Of a stretch of 64,000 bases of DNA, positions 29,353 through 41,116 are shown piece after piece. Each line of letters begins with the position of its first letter. The first letter of the stretch is position 1. This DNA is from Piper betle. Taxonomy: Eukaryota; Streptophyta; Magnoliopsida; Piperales; Piperaceae. The translations under genes and the position numbers were made by a program. Below the pieces are notes generated by a model that worked only from the letters and a program-made list of their open reading frames with translations, was not told where the DNA came from and did not search any database. Location: positions 117,883 to 181,882 of the forward strand of contig JAURVB010012649.1 in assembly GCA_033002965.1 (NCBI GenBank), in the 5' to 3' direction.

Positions 29353-30015
29353 ATGTCTTTCTCCGCCACAGCTTCTTTTTCCTCTTCCAACCTCAACAAC
29401 TTTGAACCTCTTGTTATACAACTGCCCTCAAGAAGGTTGCTGCTACACTCTCTCTTTAGCAAGCTACCTAGTCCTCCGGCATCTCCACCGACCAAGGACT
29501 CATCTGTGGCGCCTCCGCCTATTGCCGGCGGCTTCGACTCGAACGTGGTCATGATCATGGCCATCCTACTCTGTGTACTAATGTGTGCTGTGGGGTTCAA
29601 TGCCTTAATCAGGTGTGCACTTAGATGCTCCCATATTCCCAATATCCCCAGATGTGCCGCCACTGGGATTAGGAAAAAGGCTGTCAAGGCCTTCCCAACG
29701 GTTAGCTACTCCCCTGGGGTGGATATGCCGGGGACGTCCTCTGAGTGTGTCATTTGCTTGTCCGAGTTTGGCCAAGGTGAGAGAATCAGAGTCCTGCCCA
29801 AGTGCCACCATGGGTTCCATGTCAAGTGCATAGATAAATGGTTGGAGGCCCACTCTTCCTGCCCAACCTGTCGCCATTGCTTGCTTGAATCTAGCAAGAA
29901 AGTTGCAGGTTGTAACACTACTTCTGGGTCGGCCAGCACTAGCCTTCAATTGCAGGTCATTCTGCCTCTGGAGCCCGAAGGTTTAATCATACCCAATTCC
30001 CGGCCTTCTTGTTAA
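29353..30015 (+). CDS. RING-H2 finger protein, ATL family E3 ubiquitin ligase
   Basis: Intact single-exon gene of 220 codons, encoding a membrane-anchored E3 ligase of the plant ATL family. A Ser/Leu-rich N-terminus is followed by one transmembrane helix (about residues 64-86, VVMIMAILLCVLMCAVGFNAL), the conserved GIRKKAVKAFP block that stands in the GLD position (105-115), and a RING-H2 domain. The zinc ligands are C132, C135, C151, H153, H156, C159, C170 and C173. Their spacing C-x2-C-x15-C-x1-H-x2-H-x2-C-x10-C-x2-C is exactly that of ATLs, and the E2-contact tryptophan is W163. The short acidic tail has no further domain. ATLs of this size (ATL72-80 group) act in stress and nutrient signalling; the exact subgroup is my inference. 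Confidence 0.93.
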   Translation: MSFSATASFSSSNLNNFEPLVIQLPSRRLLLHSLFSKLPSPPASPPTKDSSVAPPPIAGGFDSNVVMIMAILLCVLMCAVGFNALIRCALRCSHIPNIPRCAATGIRKKAVKAFPTVSYSPGVDMPGTSSECVICLSEFGQGERIRVLPKCHHGFHVKCIDKWLEAHSSCPTCRHCLLESSKKVAGCNTTSGSASTSLQLQVILPLEPEGLIIPNSRPSC

Positions 30016-32513
30016 CACCTTTCTATGATGGAGTTAGATTTAAAAGACAGTTTTGTTTTTTTCTTTAAGTGATCAAATGTACATAGTATGCAGGTTGGGA
30101 TTGACTGGAAGGGAAAATTTTCCTCTACATAGTACATACTGTATTATCTAATCTCATCTACCACTCAAGGAGTTGTACACTGAGTGTGGCCCTCCTTTTC
30201 ATCAAATTGGCACTTGAGAACGATTCGCTTTACGGAATCCAAATGAGAGATTGATCCCCAGTATCTTCTTTTCAAAGGGTTATAATTTTACAAATTAGTG
30301 TTGTGGTGCTCGAGTGCTGACGAGCACCAATATTAGTGTGGTAGGGAAACAAGCATAGTTGTTGCTGCAGAGACATTAAAAGTGCTCAACATAAATTATG
30401 GAGCCGATCCTTTTCAGCACGATCACAACTGGAAAGCTAAAATAAAGTATCCCATCATCGAGCAAATACTTAGGACGTCTTTTCGAATGTGTACTGTACT
30501 TCTGTGTAAACTGGAAAAATTAGCTCAGTTTAATGAACCCTGGATTCTGGAAAGTTAAAAATCCAGCACCCTGAAGTATTGAACCTTCCTGCTCTACGTG
30601 GCTTGTTCTTGTTCCAGACAGAAGTTGTTGGCTGGAGATAAGTGAGCACAGATCAGAAGGGATAGATGACTGTCACCCAATAGAGACCAGATTCCGAGGA
30701 TGATGATAATGAGATCACTGTGGTATCAATGAAAGCAAGTTAACCGGTAGGCCTTTCTTTGGCTTGTTTCTTAACCCAAGCAGTTGAGTAACCTATTTAA
30801 CTTGATCAGTCAATATTCGTGTATTACTACTAATCTCAAGATAAAATGGAAGAAGAAATTACGGACCTTGCTAAGAGCTAAGCAGACTTGTTCGCACACG
30901 AGCAACCAAAAATTTTCAAATGAGATTTGTATAAAGTCCAATGACACTCAAGTAATGCCGTGCCTTATCTAAGACTCTCATTATACCTGCTTGCCTACTT
31001 GCAGCTGCCAAGAGAGAAAAATATAATAAAGGAATCCATTTTTTTGAATGAGGCCGGGCATTGTTATGACTTATAATGAAGGAATCCTAATGAATATTAA
31101 TATATTTATATAAAGTCCACCACGTTATCAAGAGGCCGCGCATTGGTATGACTAATAATGAAGCCACAAACAAAACTCCATTATTAATGTTAAAGTTATA
31201 CAAAGACATCTACCAACCGATAAAAGTTGGTTCAAGTATAAGATATATTATTTCCTACCATTTTTCCATCCTTCTAAATGTATAAGATAAGACGGGACAA
31301 ACACCACATTTTACTTTTTTGCCTAATTTCTAATAGAGGTGTGTGCTTTTGCTTTCTGGTATGTCAAAACTATTCTTTGGTTGTTTAGAAGTAAGGCCGT
31401 GGAAAGCCAATGGAAAGGTCCAATCTTACTTTGAGTGGAGAGTCTGGCGTGGAGATGCCTGACAGATAATTTGGCTAACAAACTAAAATTCAATGATGCG
31501 AACTATTCTATTTATTTATTATTGTAAACATGAAAATTTTTAAATATACTAAAAGTAGTTAATATATTTCAATATAAAAAATAATATTAAATTAATTATT
31601 TTATATACAAATGAAGCATAAATATATCTAAATAAGAGATAATTATCTTATGTGACCACCTGTATGTTCTCCGTTCAGAAAAAATCCTTTTTTCTTATGT
31701 CAATAAGTAAAACATAGAGGATAATTTTTTTTGCAAAGGGAAAGGCCACTTAAAAATAATTATAATTAATTTAAATACAAAATAGATTATAAGAATTTTT
31801 TTTAAAAAAATATATTGTACACATACACTAATTTTAATAACATTGACCATTTATAATTTTCGTATAAATTTATTTCGTAATAACCAAACATAACTTAATT
31901 GAAGACATCAGATGTCTACTGCTTGGGATTGTATCAAGATCTTGACTAGTACATGAAATTGCTATATGTTATATAAATTTAGATTATTATGTTACGCTTA
32001 ACGGGCAAGCGGTTCAATTTAGATTAGTTGTGTAGGTGGCCTTCTATTATGGGTAGGTATCCTGGTTTTCTTTGCATTTGTGATTTTTAGTTTGGATAGA
32101 AATAATTTTAAAATTTAAAAAAATTAAACAGTTAATTTTGTACTAAATATATAGCACGAAATTATTATATAAAATTATCATTACGTTATAATTTTATTTA
32201 TTCTTTTACATATTAAATAAATAATAATATAAAATTATATAAATTATCATCTTTAAAATAAAATATTAAGCTTCGACAAGTTCGTTTGATTTGAACTCGT
32301 TTGTAAACATTAGAATATGAAGTGTATTTAATCAAATTATCAGTATTCACGGTATTTCGAGAAAAATATTTTCCCCTGATTAATATAGTCAACGTATAAT
32401 AAAAAAATTATTTTTAAAAAAATTAATTGTGGCGTTCTCATATCTCAAACAAGAAGTTACGTTAATAATAAAAAGAAAAAAGAAAAAGCCACGTTATCAG
32501 AGCTTGAAAGGAC
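30016..32513. other. Intergenic region, no gene seen
   Basis: AT-rich DNA. A short direct repeat (gaggccgggcattgttatga near 31050 and gaggccgcgcattggtatga near 31132) is the only structure noticed. No conserved reading frame occurs on either strand. Confidence 0.55.
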
Positions 32514-32522
32514 AAACCCTAA
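32514..32522 (+). promoter_or_regulatory. Telo-box (AAACCCTAA) upstream of the BolA gene
   Basis: The motif aaaccctaa lies about 45 bases before the ATG at 32567. Telo-boxes are common near the start sites of plant housekeeping and translation-related genes, which fits a basic iron-sulfur gene. Confidence 0.5.
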
Positions 32523-32566
32523 TAACCAGCGAAGGGAAGTGCAGAGGAGAAGGTGGAGGAAGAAGG

Positions 32567-33659
32567 ATGGGTGTGACGAAGGAGGAAGTGGAAGCCGCGC
32601 TTAATTCCAAACTGTCTCCGACCCATCTCGTAATTTCTCCTACCCACCCTATTTTTTCTCTTGTCAAAGTTTTCATCTTTTGTTTTGTGATACCATCCAT
32701 ACATTCTATTGAATTGTTATCCTGATACTGTTGATTGGGAAATCTTGGCTTGCTGCGGGAACTCTGTTGCTGATGTGCGTGAAATAAAAATTTTTTGAGC
32801 CGGGATTCTGATGTTGATTTGTTCAGATTGTGAAGCATGTGTGCGTATATAGTTGAATTGATTTTGCGATGGGGTTGATAAATCATCATGCGTACACGTG
32901 AATATCTAGGCGTTCTTTGAATTACTATGCGGATTATGGTATACTTCAATGACTTATGGATTCAATATCGAGCTTTTTAAATAAAAAATTTTGAAAATAA
33001 ATGTTAGTCATAAAGTTCATGCTCTTAAAATGTGTTCTTCTAGCTGAAGGGCTTGTCTTTTCGGTGGTTAAAAGTTTAAGGGTGTTGTTTTTCATGTGGT
33101 ATATGGTCCTAACTCCTAATCCTATTGATTTGGCTATGTTGCCCATGATCATTTGTTATTCACTTGTTATGGTTTGACAATTGTATTAATGAAGTGTGAA
33201 GTTAATTTGTTTTTGCATTCTCTGCATCTAATTATTCCTACGCTTACTTAGTTCTTATGCTCTTTTGTTTCTCTTATTCAGGAAGTTGTTGATGTTTCTG
33301 GAGGGTAATGATCAATGGCCGCCTCATTGGTTTTTAGAACCTGTTTTGTTCTTTTGTTATTGTCAGAGCTTGAATAATTTTCATTCATTCTTTTTTTTTG
33401 GCTTAAGTCATTGGGTTGTTGAACAAAGAATTAATTGGAAAAACGTTATTTCAGCTGTGGAGCAAGCTTCACTGTTGAGATTGTATCACAGGCATTTGAA
33501 GGAAAGAGGTTGCTAGAAAGGCATCGTTTGGTTAACAGTGCTCTCGAGGAGCAGATGAAGCACATCCATGCACTTTCAATTACAAAAGCTCTTACTCCAT
33601 CTCAGTGGCAGCCACAGCAGTCGAAGGAATCTGATGAAGCAACAAATCCTTCATTGTAA
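32567..33659 (+). CDS. BOLA2: BolA-like protein, cytosolic BolA2 type, three exons
   Basis: Exons are 32567-32629, 33282-33304 (a 23-bp microexon) and 33455-33659, with GT-AG introns, giving 96 residues. The protein starts MGVTKEEVEAALNSKLSPTH, continues EVVDVSGGCGASFTVEIVS and carries the family motif FEGKRLLERHRLVN and then IHALSITKALTPSQW. BolA2 partners with the monothiol glutaredoxin GrxS17 in the cytosol and helps carry or sense [2Fe-2S] clusters. The conserved cysteine (C30) and the C-terminal histidine (H67) that ligate the cluster in this family are both present. No targeting peptide precedes the domain, in keeping with a cytosolic or nuclear location. The reading frame is undamaged. 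Confidence 0.93.
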
Positions 33660-35502
33660 GTCAGTCATGGTGTCTTGCATGTCTCTTTGTTGTTCTTTTT
33701 ATTCCTGTAGTACTTGAAGCCTTGCCTCTATTAAGATGGCATTATGAAGTGTCTTGTATCAACTTTTACAGCATGGCTGCTTTATGGCCATCGTTTTAAT
33801 TAATTCATACTTTTGGTCCTTACAGTTGGATTATCCTATTTATGTTCTTCTATCTTTGTTCAACAATCTTGAAACTTTGTGTGTTTGTCTTGCTTAAAGA
33901 CTGGAGTAAACTCCTAGTTTATCTTGTAGTTGTTAAACATGACATGTAGAGACTGATCTACGTGCGGTGTATGAATTTGAACCAGAATGCAACAGTGAAG
34001 CTTGCTCCGCAGCTGAAATAAAGTTGTAATATATTTAATGCTAGTTTTTTCAGTTAAACGGCTCAATGATTCAGTGGTGTATGAATTAACTCAACCTTAT
34101 TTTAACGGAGGAACTGACGCAGGCAGGTCGTATGGATCCAATTGGTTTTTATAAAAAAATGCATGTCATGATTTGAACCAGAATGCAACTAGTCAATAGA
34201 AAAAATGCCGTTGTATAAAAGGTGATATGCTTATGCCTTGCGATTTCATTGACAAAGATGGTCCCGAGTAATTTTTCAGTTTTCATTCATTGTTTTTAAA
34301 AGAGAAAAATGTCAAATATCAGAAATAATAAGACGGTACTTAGTCTAATCGCGTTGAAAAGGACTTCATATTCATATCCCTTCCGTCTCCTCAAGATGAA
34401 AGATGCAACGCGTTGAAAAGATGAAAAGCATAATTATGGTTTCTCGCTCTCGACTTGTGGGTGGGCAAAAGATGATAGGAGAGAATTGAACTGAGTAATA
34501 TTTAGCGTTTAGTTGAATTTGGTTTGATTTAAAATTTGATATTTAAATACTTGAGTTCGAATTCGATTTGAATTCAAATCTTAAGAGTTGAGTTTGAGCA
34601 AAGTCGTATTTGACTCGATTTAATTCGGTTATAATTCGATCAACTCGTAACTCAATTCGATAAAACAATATAATAATATAATTTTTATATTATATTATAT
34701 GTATATATATATAATATAATAACAAAGAAGTACGATAGTTGAATTGATAAGTTTTCAATTTGATGACTTTAAGGTTGTGGGTTAAATTCATATTGATTGT
34801 ATTTTTTAAAGTAAAGTATTTTTGACTTTTAATCAAGTCGATTTTGGTTCGAGTTCAAAAAAATTAAACAGTTAAAATATATTTGAATACACGAGAGATA
34901 TTTGAGTTAAACTTGAACATCTATGTTTGATCTCGAATCGAATTCAAACGAATTTCAAACTATTTAAACCAAATTTAAATAAAAATTAAACTTGGCTCGC
35001 TAGGTCGACTAGCACCCCACTATTGTTGTTTTGGTTAAAACCAGCTGACTTACACAAAGAGCATTAAGCTTGGCTTCCTAGAGTCACCAATAATGCACAT
35101 CGTGCCAATTTACCAGACCAGAAGGTTCTGCAAAACCAACTGGGTTAAACCGTGAACGTCGATGAGAAACCTATCACAAAGAGAACAGCGAGACTCGTTG
35201 AATAGGATCATATTGTTCGGCTCAAAAATCATTAACTTCATAGATGTGAGGGGAACCAATGTCCAACATCTATAATGCTGTCTGGAAAAACAACCTCCAT
35301 TACGTCGTCTTACCATTACGTCGTATTAAATTCTTAATTTACTTCTTAGCAAGAGAAGTGGAAACGCAACTACTTTTTTCTCCACCTTTACATTTTTTTC
35401 GCTTCCCTTCACCAATTTTTAGGTTCTCATCCACTTCAAGAGCTCCGGAGACCCCAAGAACGATCATATAGAAGCAGTTCAGCTCAATATCACTCCTCCT
35501 TC
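33660..35502. other. Intergenic region with a TCGA-rich repeat
   Basis: 3' flank of the BolA gene, then a repeat block at 34500-35000 (listed separately), then the promoter of the first DUF1218 gene. No other coding signal was seen. Confidence 0.5.
34500..35000. repeat. TCGA-rich dispersed repeat, possibly a hAT-like relic
   Basis: Left side: gagttcgaattcgatttgaa and aactcgtaactcaattcgat words. Right side: gttcgagttcaaa and tctcgaatcgaattcaaacg words. Between them lie AT-rich DNA and a TA-rich stretch. The two halves are roughly inverted relative to each other, and the right end closes ctagcacccca, which resembles hAT termini. A clean target duplication was not found. Confidence 0.4.
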
Positions 35503-36392
35503 ATGGCCTCCACCGTGGTTCTATTCATTGTCTTCATCTTGGATCTCATAGCTTTTGGTCTAGCTGTGGCTGCTGAACAGAGGAGGAGCACTGTGAGTTG
35601 AATTAGATATGTGATTTTCATCTTTATATCTAGTGACCTAGATGGGATTTTTGCATTGAAACCAACCTAGTACTTCATAGATTATCTATCTATGCTGTCT
35701 CTTTTCTGTAAAGATCTAAACTTTTTCTAGTTTGAAGCTCAAATAAGATGAAGACAAGTAGTGATTTAGATTGGAACTGACCTGAAGTGGTTGTGATACA
35801 ACAAAGGCAACGGTGATCCAACTGAGAGATCAGAACTCCAGCTACTGTCAATATGAGACTGACATAGCTACCGGGCTTGGAGTTGGTGCCATCCTCTTCC
35901 TCCTGGTAAGCCAAGTTCTCATCATGGTTGTCAGCAAGTGCTTCTGTTGTGGCCGTGGACTTCGTCCTAGCGGTGCCCGCGCCTGGGCAGTCATCCTCTT
36001 CATCACTTGCTGGTAACACCATTCTGAACAAGCTTCCTTGTTCTGCAATTTCAGAAAAAGCAGATACAGATTGCATCTTCTCTCTCTTTTGGCTAAGACC
36101 CACTTCGGATAGTGAAGATATTGATTGAATTTGTGGGTGCAGGGTGACATTTCTGATTGCAGAGGCTTGTTTGCTGGCTGGTTCAGTGAGGAACGCCTAC
36201 CACACCAGGTATCGGAGCGTGCTCTCCGACCCTCCATCTTGTGAAACTCTGAGGAGAGGGGTGTTCGGAGCAGGGGCTGCTTTCATCTTCGTCACCGCCG
36301 TCGCATCTGAGCTTTACTATATCTCCTACGGCGAGGCCGGTATTAAACCGTCCTATGGAGTGGATACTGGTGTGGGCATGAGCACTTATTGA
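35503..36392 (+). CDS. DUF1218 (MWL-type) four-helix membrane protein
   Basis: Exons 35503-35592, 35807-36012 and 36143-36392, GT-AG introns, 181 residues. The protein has the plan of plant DUF1218 proteins: a first transmembrane helix that can look like a signal anchor (about 4-24, LFIVFILDLIAFGLAVAAEQ), a cysteine-bearing outer loop (SSYCQYETDIATG), a second helix (about 52-74), a basic CFCCGRGLRPSGARAW loop, a third helix running into AEACLLAGSVRNAYHT, and a fourth helix with GVFGAGAAFIFVTA. Arabidopsis members MWL1 and MWL2 (Modifying Wall Lignin) influence secondary-wall lignin. Whether this copy does so is inference from the family. A paralogue faces it 430 bases downstream. Confidence 0.88.
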
Positions 36393-36823
36393 CGCTAACC
36401 TTCATCATTGATCATCAGATCATTCTTGAGTTTGATCACTTGTAAATATTGAAACGGAGGTTTTCGTGTTTGTGCAATATCATGGACAGAGCTTGATTTT
36501 GTTAGCTATACATTTTATCATATATGGTTATTTTTGCACCATTCTGGAAACTGTGTTCTTTCAATGTAACAAACATGTGTTGAAACGTTCTTCTGGAGCA
36601 AAATGGCAATAGTTCTTTAGGCCTAACGTCAATGCGTTTTGAGTGATACGTACACTACCTGTCACCTAGCTAATATCTTGTATACATCATGCAGAAAAAA
36701 TTTCTTGAATACATAACAGAGAGTGATTTTAGCAAACAATGTTCAGTGATGTTATCTTCCTACGAACAAACTACACTGACAATTTAATTACACAATTCAA
36801 TCGGATTCTGATAAATTAAACTG
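36393..36823. other. Shared 3' intergenic space of two convergent DUF1218 genes
   Basis: This 431-base AT-rich stretch must hold the polyadenylation sites of both genes. No other feature was seen. Confidence 0.6.
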
Positions 36824-37569
36824 CTAACAGCTAAGCCGGAATCGTATGACTTTTGCTTTGGTCAGAGCGAGGGGGGCACCCGCTTTAACGTAGCAGAAAA
36901 AGTGGAGCTCGGAAACAGCAGCGGTGACGAAGATGAGGACGGCCCCGGCAAAGAACACGAACCTCCTAATCGAGGAGCACCAGTGTTCCTCCTCTCTAAT
37001 CTCCCTAAGGACCAGGGACCCAACACACAGAAAAAACTCCGCAGCCAGAAACAGTACCCTGTCACACAAATCGAAACAAGCAATCTCGTTCAGAATCAGA
37101 CAAATTCAGAGGATACATAGCTTCCTAAAAATATTTATATACCAGCTTGCGATGAAGAGAAGGTAAGCCCAGATACGGGCACAGCCAGGCCGGAGCTTCC
37201 TGCCAAAGCACAAGCATCTAGTGGTGGTGGAGACTACGATCTGGACGACGAGGAGGATGACCATGGAAACCAACCCCAGGCCAGAAGCAGCATCGAAGTC
37301 ATGGTAACAGCGGTTGTCGTACTCAGGGGGGTCTCCTTGTACTGCACCAAGAGAACCAAAGCAGTTAAACATCAAGCAAATTCTTCAACACTGCCGAGCT
37401 AGGCATATATTGATCTACTTGTTCTTCTAATAAAACCCATGACTATAAAGCCAGCCCAGAGAATTGATATATACTCTCACTCGACCAAAGCCTCTCACGG
37501 CAATAAAGGCGAGCACCAAGGCAATCAGGTCGAGGATGGCTATGAGGATAAAACCATATTGGGAGCCAT
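36824..37569 (-). CDS. DUF1218 membrane protein paralogue (one frameshift at the start)
   Basis: Minus-strand exons: about 37569-37486, 37341-37143 and 37058-36824. Exon 2 encodes GDPPEYDNRCYHDFDAASGL, a second helix and TTRCLCFGRKLRPGCARIWA. Exon 3 encodes LFLAAEFFLCVGSLVLREIR, then RFVFFAGAVLIFVTAAVSEL. Intron phases match those of exons 2 and 3 of the neighbouring paralogue. The first exon has the expected hydrophobic helix (YGFILIAILDLIALVLAFIA), but the ATG at 37569 is out of frame with it. One extra G in the ATGGC context would join them, so a base is missing near 37566. The donor of exon 1 (TTTG/gtcgag) is weak and could be a few bases away. The short C-terminal tail differs from that of the paralogue. 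Role probably as for its neighbour. Confidence 0.8.
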
Positions 37570-38506
37570 GGAATTGGAAGAGGATAAGATGACTACTAGA
37601 ATACAGATTGATGCGGGGAAAGCTACTTCTTGCCTGCTATTTGTACGTGTCCAAAATCCAGATGCGTGCGCCGTTGGTGGGCAGTCGACTTAGGCCATTT
37701 GAGATCTTGAACGCGTCCATTAAGACCTTACCCCATGAAGGCGCGTTGAATAAGTTCATCTGCTTGCTCGCTTTGTCAAAAACGCCTACTGCTTGTTACC
37801 TTGAATCGATACAGCCAGGCGTGGGAGCAATTTGTAGGTGAATTCTTTCATTGCAGTTCTGCTTAGACAGAACCAGGGTACGCCGTATCGGGTTTTAAAT
37901 GCGTATGGGACTCTTGCTATGTATCGGACACCCTATATGTAGTCTTAAGCGAATCGATAATCTATATATAATATCAAAAATATTAATTTAAAATTCCAAT
38001 TTTTTGTTTAAACATTAATTTAAATATTATAATTGATGAATGGATTAATAGTATCCATTCATCTCACATATAAAAGTAAAATTATTTTGTAAATAAATAT
38101 GATAATAATTAAGATTCACATGATAATAATCATTTGTCGTAACTGATCGGTCAAGAGTGAAGCCCACGGATCTATAAAAGAATAAGGTGTAAGTTTTCTT
38201 TGTGCCAAAGTGATAGACGTCGCTATTTGTTAGGTGCAATGGCAACAAGCCCCCAACATGAATAGAGCTAATTGATTTATTAAGAAAACCGCGGCTACAC
38301 TCGGTCAAAGTCTGTTTGAAAAAGTTTTTAAGTATGCCTTGATGAGAAATTTTAGAGACGCCATCTTACACACACAGTTGTGCACGCGCCAACTGTCATC
38401 CCCAAAAACACCAAAAGCGGAGGATGGGGGAGTTAACGCCGTTAAGAACGGGTGTCAAGCACGCTGTCACTCCTCTTGACAAAAACGTGCGACCAGTGGA
38501 CTACTC
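37570..38506. other. Intergenic region, nothing recognised
   Basis: Upstream side of the minus-strand DUF1218 gene followed by AT-rich DNA. No conserved reading frame or structured repeat was seen. Confidence 0.5.
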
Positions 38507-38514
38507 CTACAAAC

Positions 38515-39416
38515 CATGGTTGCATAAATCAGAATCGGAATTGGAATCGGAATCGATTTTCCAGGAGTCGAAATTGGAATCAGAATCGGTTTGAATCGAC
38601 TAAGAATCGGTTCAATTGAATCGGTCCAAATTAATTTAATCGGTCGTATATAATAATTTGACAATTTATAATATAAATATATTAAAATTGGGTATTGATG
38701 TTATTTTGATATTATTCTGTGTATTATAGTTTATGATATTTTTAAATATTTTTTAAGATTTTTTTAAAATTATTTAGAATTAATTATTATTTTTGACTCG
38801 AGTTAGACTTGAGTCAACTTTTAATTATGAGAATGCCACTCTTTATCCCCGCCGCCGCCGTCGGCCCGGTCGGCGGTGAGTCTCGCGGCGGCGATGTCGG
38901 AGGATGTCGGCAGCCTGGTTGGACGAACAGTCGGCGGCCCAGAGCCGGCGGCGAGTCGGCTGCGATTTGAGCGTCACAGCCCGATTCGGTCTGGCCACAT
39001 GTCGGCGGCGACGTTGCGAGGTCGGTAGCCCGGTCGGTGGTGAGCCCGGAGTCGGGGACGCACGGCGGAGGGCAGAAACGGGGCTGTGGCGGGTGGACGA
39101 GCGGCGGCGGCGGCGTGGGGGAGCGGGGGAGCGAGGTTGATTTTAGGTTTTAAAATCCAAATTACCATTTTACCTATGATTAAATAATTTAATAAAAATC
39201 ATACCTAGGGTATTTTAGTAATTTCATAAAAACCGATTCCGATTTAAATCGGCCGATTCCGATTCCGAGTTAAATTGGTCGGAATCGGCCGAAAATCGGC
39301 CGATTCCGAGGCTGATTCGGGGCCGACTCGGTCGGCCCTGAAATCGGATCGGCGCTATGCCAATCCAATTTAAATCGGCCGATTCCGCACGGAATCGGCC
39401 GATTCGTGCATCGGAG
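38515..39416. mobile_element. Non-autonomous hAT-like element, copy 2 (0.9 kb)
   Basis: This is a shorter relative of the element at 14923-16691. It opens catggttgcataaatcagaa and closes, on the reverse strand, ctccgatgcacgaatcggcc. An imperfect 8-bp target duplication flanks it (ctacaaac at 38507-38514, ccacaaac at 39417-39424). The subterminal zones are dense in aatcgg and ccgatt. It shares with copy 1 a tttgacaa-ttata-ataaatata block near the left end and a gattttaggttttaaaa block followed by tacctagggtattttagtaa-type sequence near the right end. Its GC-rich core (38850-39140) is different in detail from that of copy 1. Confidence 0.65.
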
Positions 39417-39425
39417 CCACAAACC

Positions 39426-40130
39426 ACTTCTTCCGAAGTTCCGCCCTCAAGTGCCACCGTCGCCACTCAACCACCACCTCCCTCCCTCCAGCACTGCTAC
39501 CGCCACCTGACCACCTCCTCTCTTCCTCTCGAGCGCCATTGCTTGACCACCCGACCACCTCTTCAACACTGCCCGCGCGCAACCACCCCCTCTTCTGTTT
39601 TCCAGATCCTCCGCTCTCCTTCCTCAACCGCCATCGCGGCCACTCGATCACTTCCTCCGCCCTCCATCCACCGCTATTGCTGTCACACCGACCACCTGCT
39701 CACAAAATGTTAAGGTATAGAATTTAACTTGTTATAGGTGATAAATTGTTATTTTGTGATTTATGAATAAATCAATGAATTTACTTTTCGTTAGCCTTCC
39801 TGATAAAAAAATCAGTTCTTTTTAAAGTTTAGGGTGGAGGGTGGTTTAAATCGTGCTGCTATGTATATTATACAGTATTTCTTTTCAGTCTGTTTAATGA
39901 AATTAGTCAGCTAAACTGTCTCCTTATATCTTTGATGAAAAAAGGCACACAAACAAACATTTGCTTGAGGTCAGTTGCCGCTGAAAACTCCCTCAATATC
40001 AATTATATTAAAGTAGAAAGTTTACCTATCCTCCGCCTTTCTCCATATCCTCCAATTTGGCTTGTGAGGGAGCTCCTACAACCGCTGCATTGTGTCGTGA
40101 TGTGAGTGAAGAAAAGGGCACAAAACATTT
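39426..40130. other. Intergenic DNA, nothing recognised
   Basis: The first 300 bases are C-rich (cac/ctc words) and give open frames without protein character. The rest is AT-rich. Confidence 0.4.
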
Positions 40131-40497
40131 AAAAAAATGTGGATGTCACATCCCATACTTGGACCACCGAAGGAACCGATCTGAAAGGAACCAATCAGGG
40201 TGTGATTCGATTAAAAGACTGAGCAGTTTTCCGGTTCGGTTATAGTAAACATATCAGATAATAACATAGAAAAAACGAAGCAAACCCTGCAAACTCCCCA
40301 AAGATCTATCATCCCGGTGACTCAATGAAAACCAATTTAAAACTATTTGAAATCAATGACAGTAAATTCAATAATAATATATACACTAATACAATGTCCA
40401 GAAAATTATATATAATAAAAACGCAACAACCATAATCAATACTACGAGAGTGAAGTAAATATTCCCACAACAACTCCAGCCACTAAGCATGAAAACC

Positions 40498-40543
<46 letters not shown>

Positions 40544-40666
40544 ATATAATATAATATAAGAAAACTTCAATAGCCATCGTTATTGGTCCTCTCATAAATA
40601 ATGTAGGAGGCAGCTAAATTATTGACAGTTCATTGTATAAAAATCACATATATTTTAATAAGAACA

Positions 40667-40718
40667 CTCTAAGAAAGGCAATGAGAGGAACACTCTAAGA
40701 AAGGCAATGAGAGGCTGA
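40667..40718. repeat. 26-bp tandem duplication
   Basis: The unit aacactctaagaaaggcaat plus gagagg occurs twice in a row. Confidence 0.9.
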
Positions 40719-41040
40719 CCTGGCCAAGGCAAAGTTTTCATAGAATAGAGTCCCACGAACATCTCCATTTATAGAAATACAACTATAATAAGCTCATTTA
40801 AGTCCTCCATATAACTCGAGCATATAACTCTGAGTCTCGGTGCTCGAGAGATAACCATTACAAATAAAATGGTTTAAGTCATTTATCATGGTCTAGACAC
40901 ATGCCGTAAAAATAATACCTACTACTATATTTATCATGGTCTAGACACATGCCGTATGGGAGCAGGCGCAAGCGAAGGGGGACGATAACATAAGACCTGA
41001 ATATTTAATCAAAAGGTATAAAAGTAAAAATATGGTACTT

Positions 41041-41116
41041 TATCACTTTCTCTCGCCCAAAACCCATCATTTTCTCTCGCCCAAAACCCATCATTTTCTC
41101 TCACCCAAAACCCATA
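41041..41116. repeat. Three tandem copies of a ~26-bp unit
   Basis: The unit tcattttctctcgcccaaaa plus cccatc is present three times with small changes; the third copy has tctcaccc in place of tctcgccc. Confidence 0.9.
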
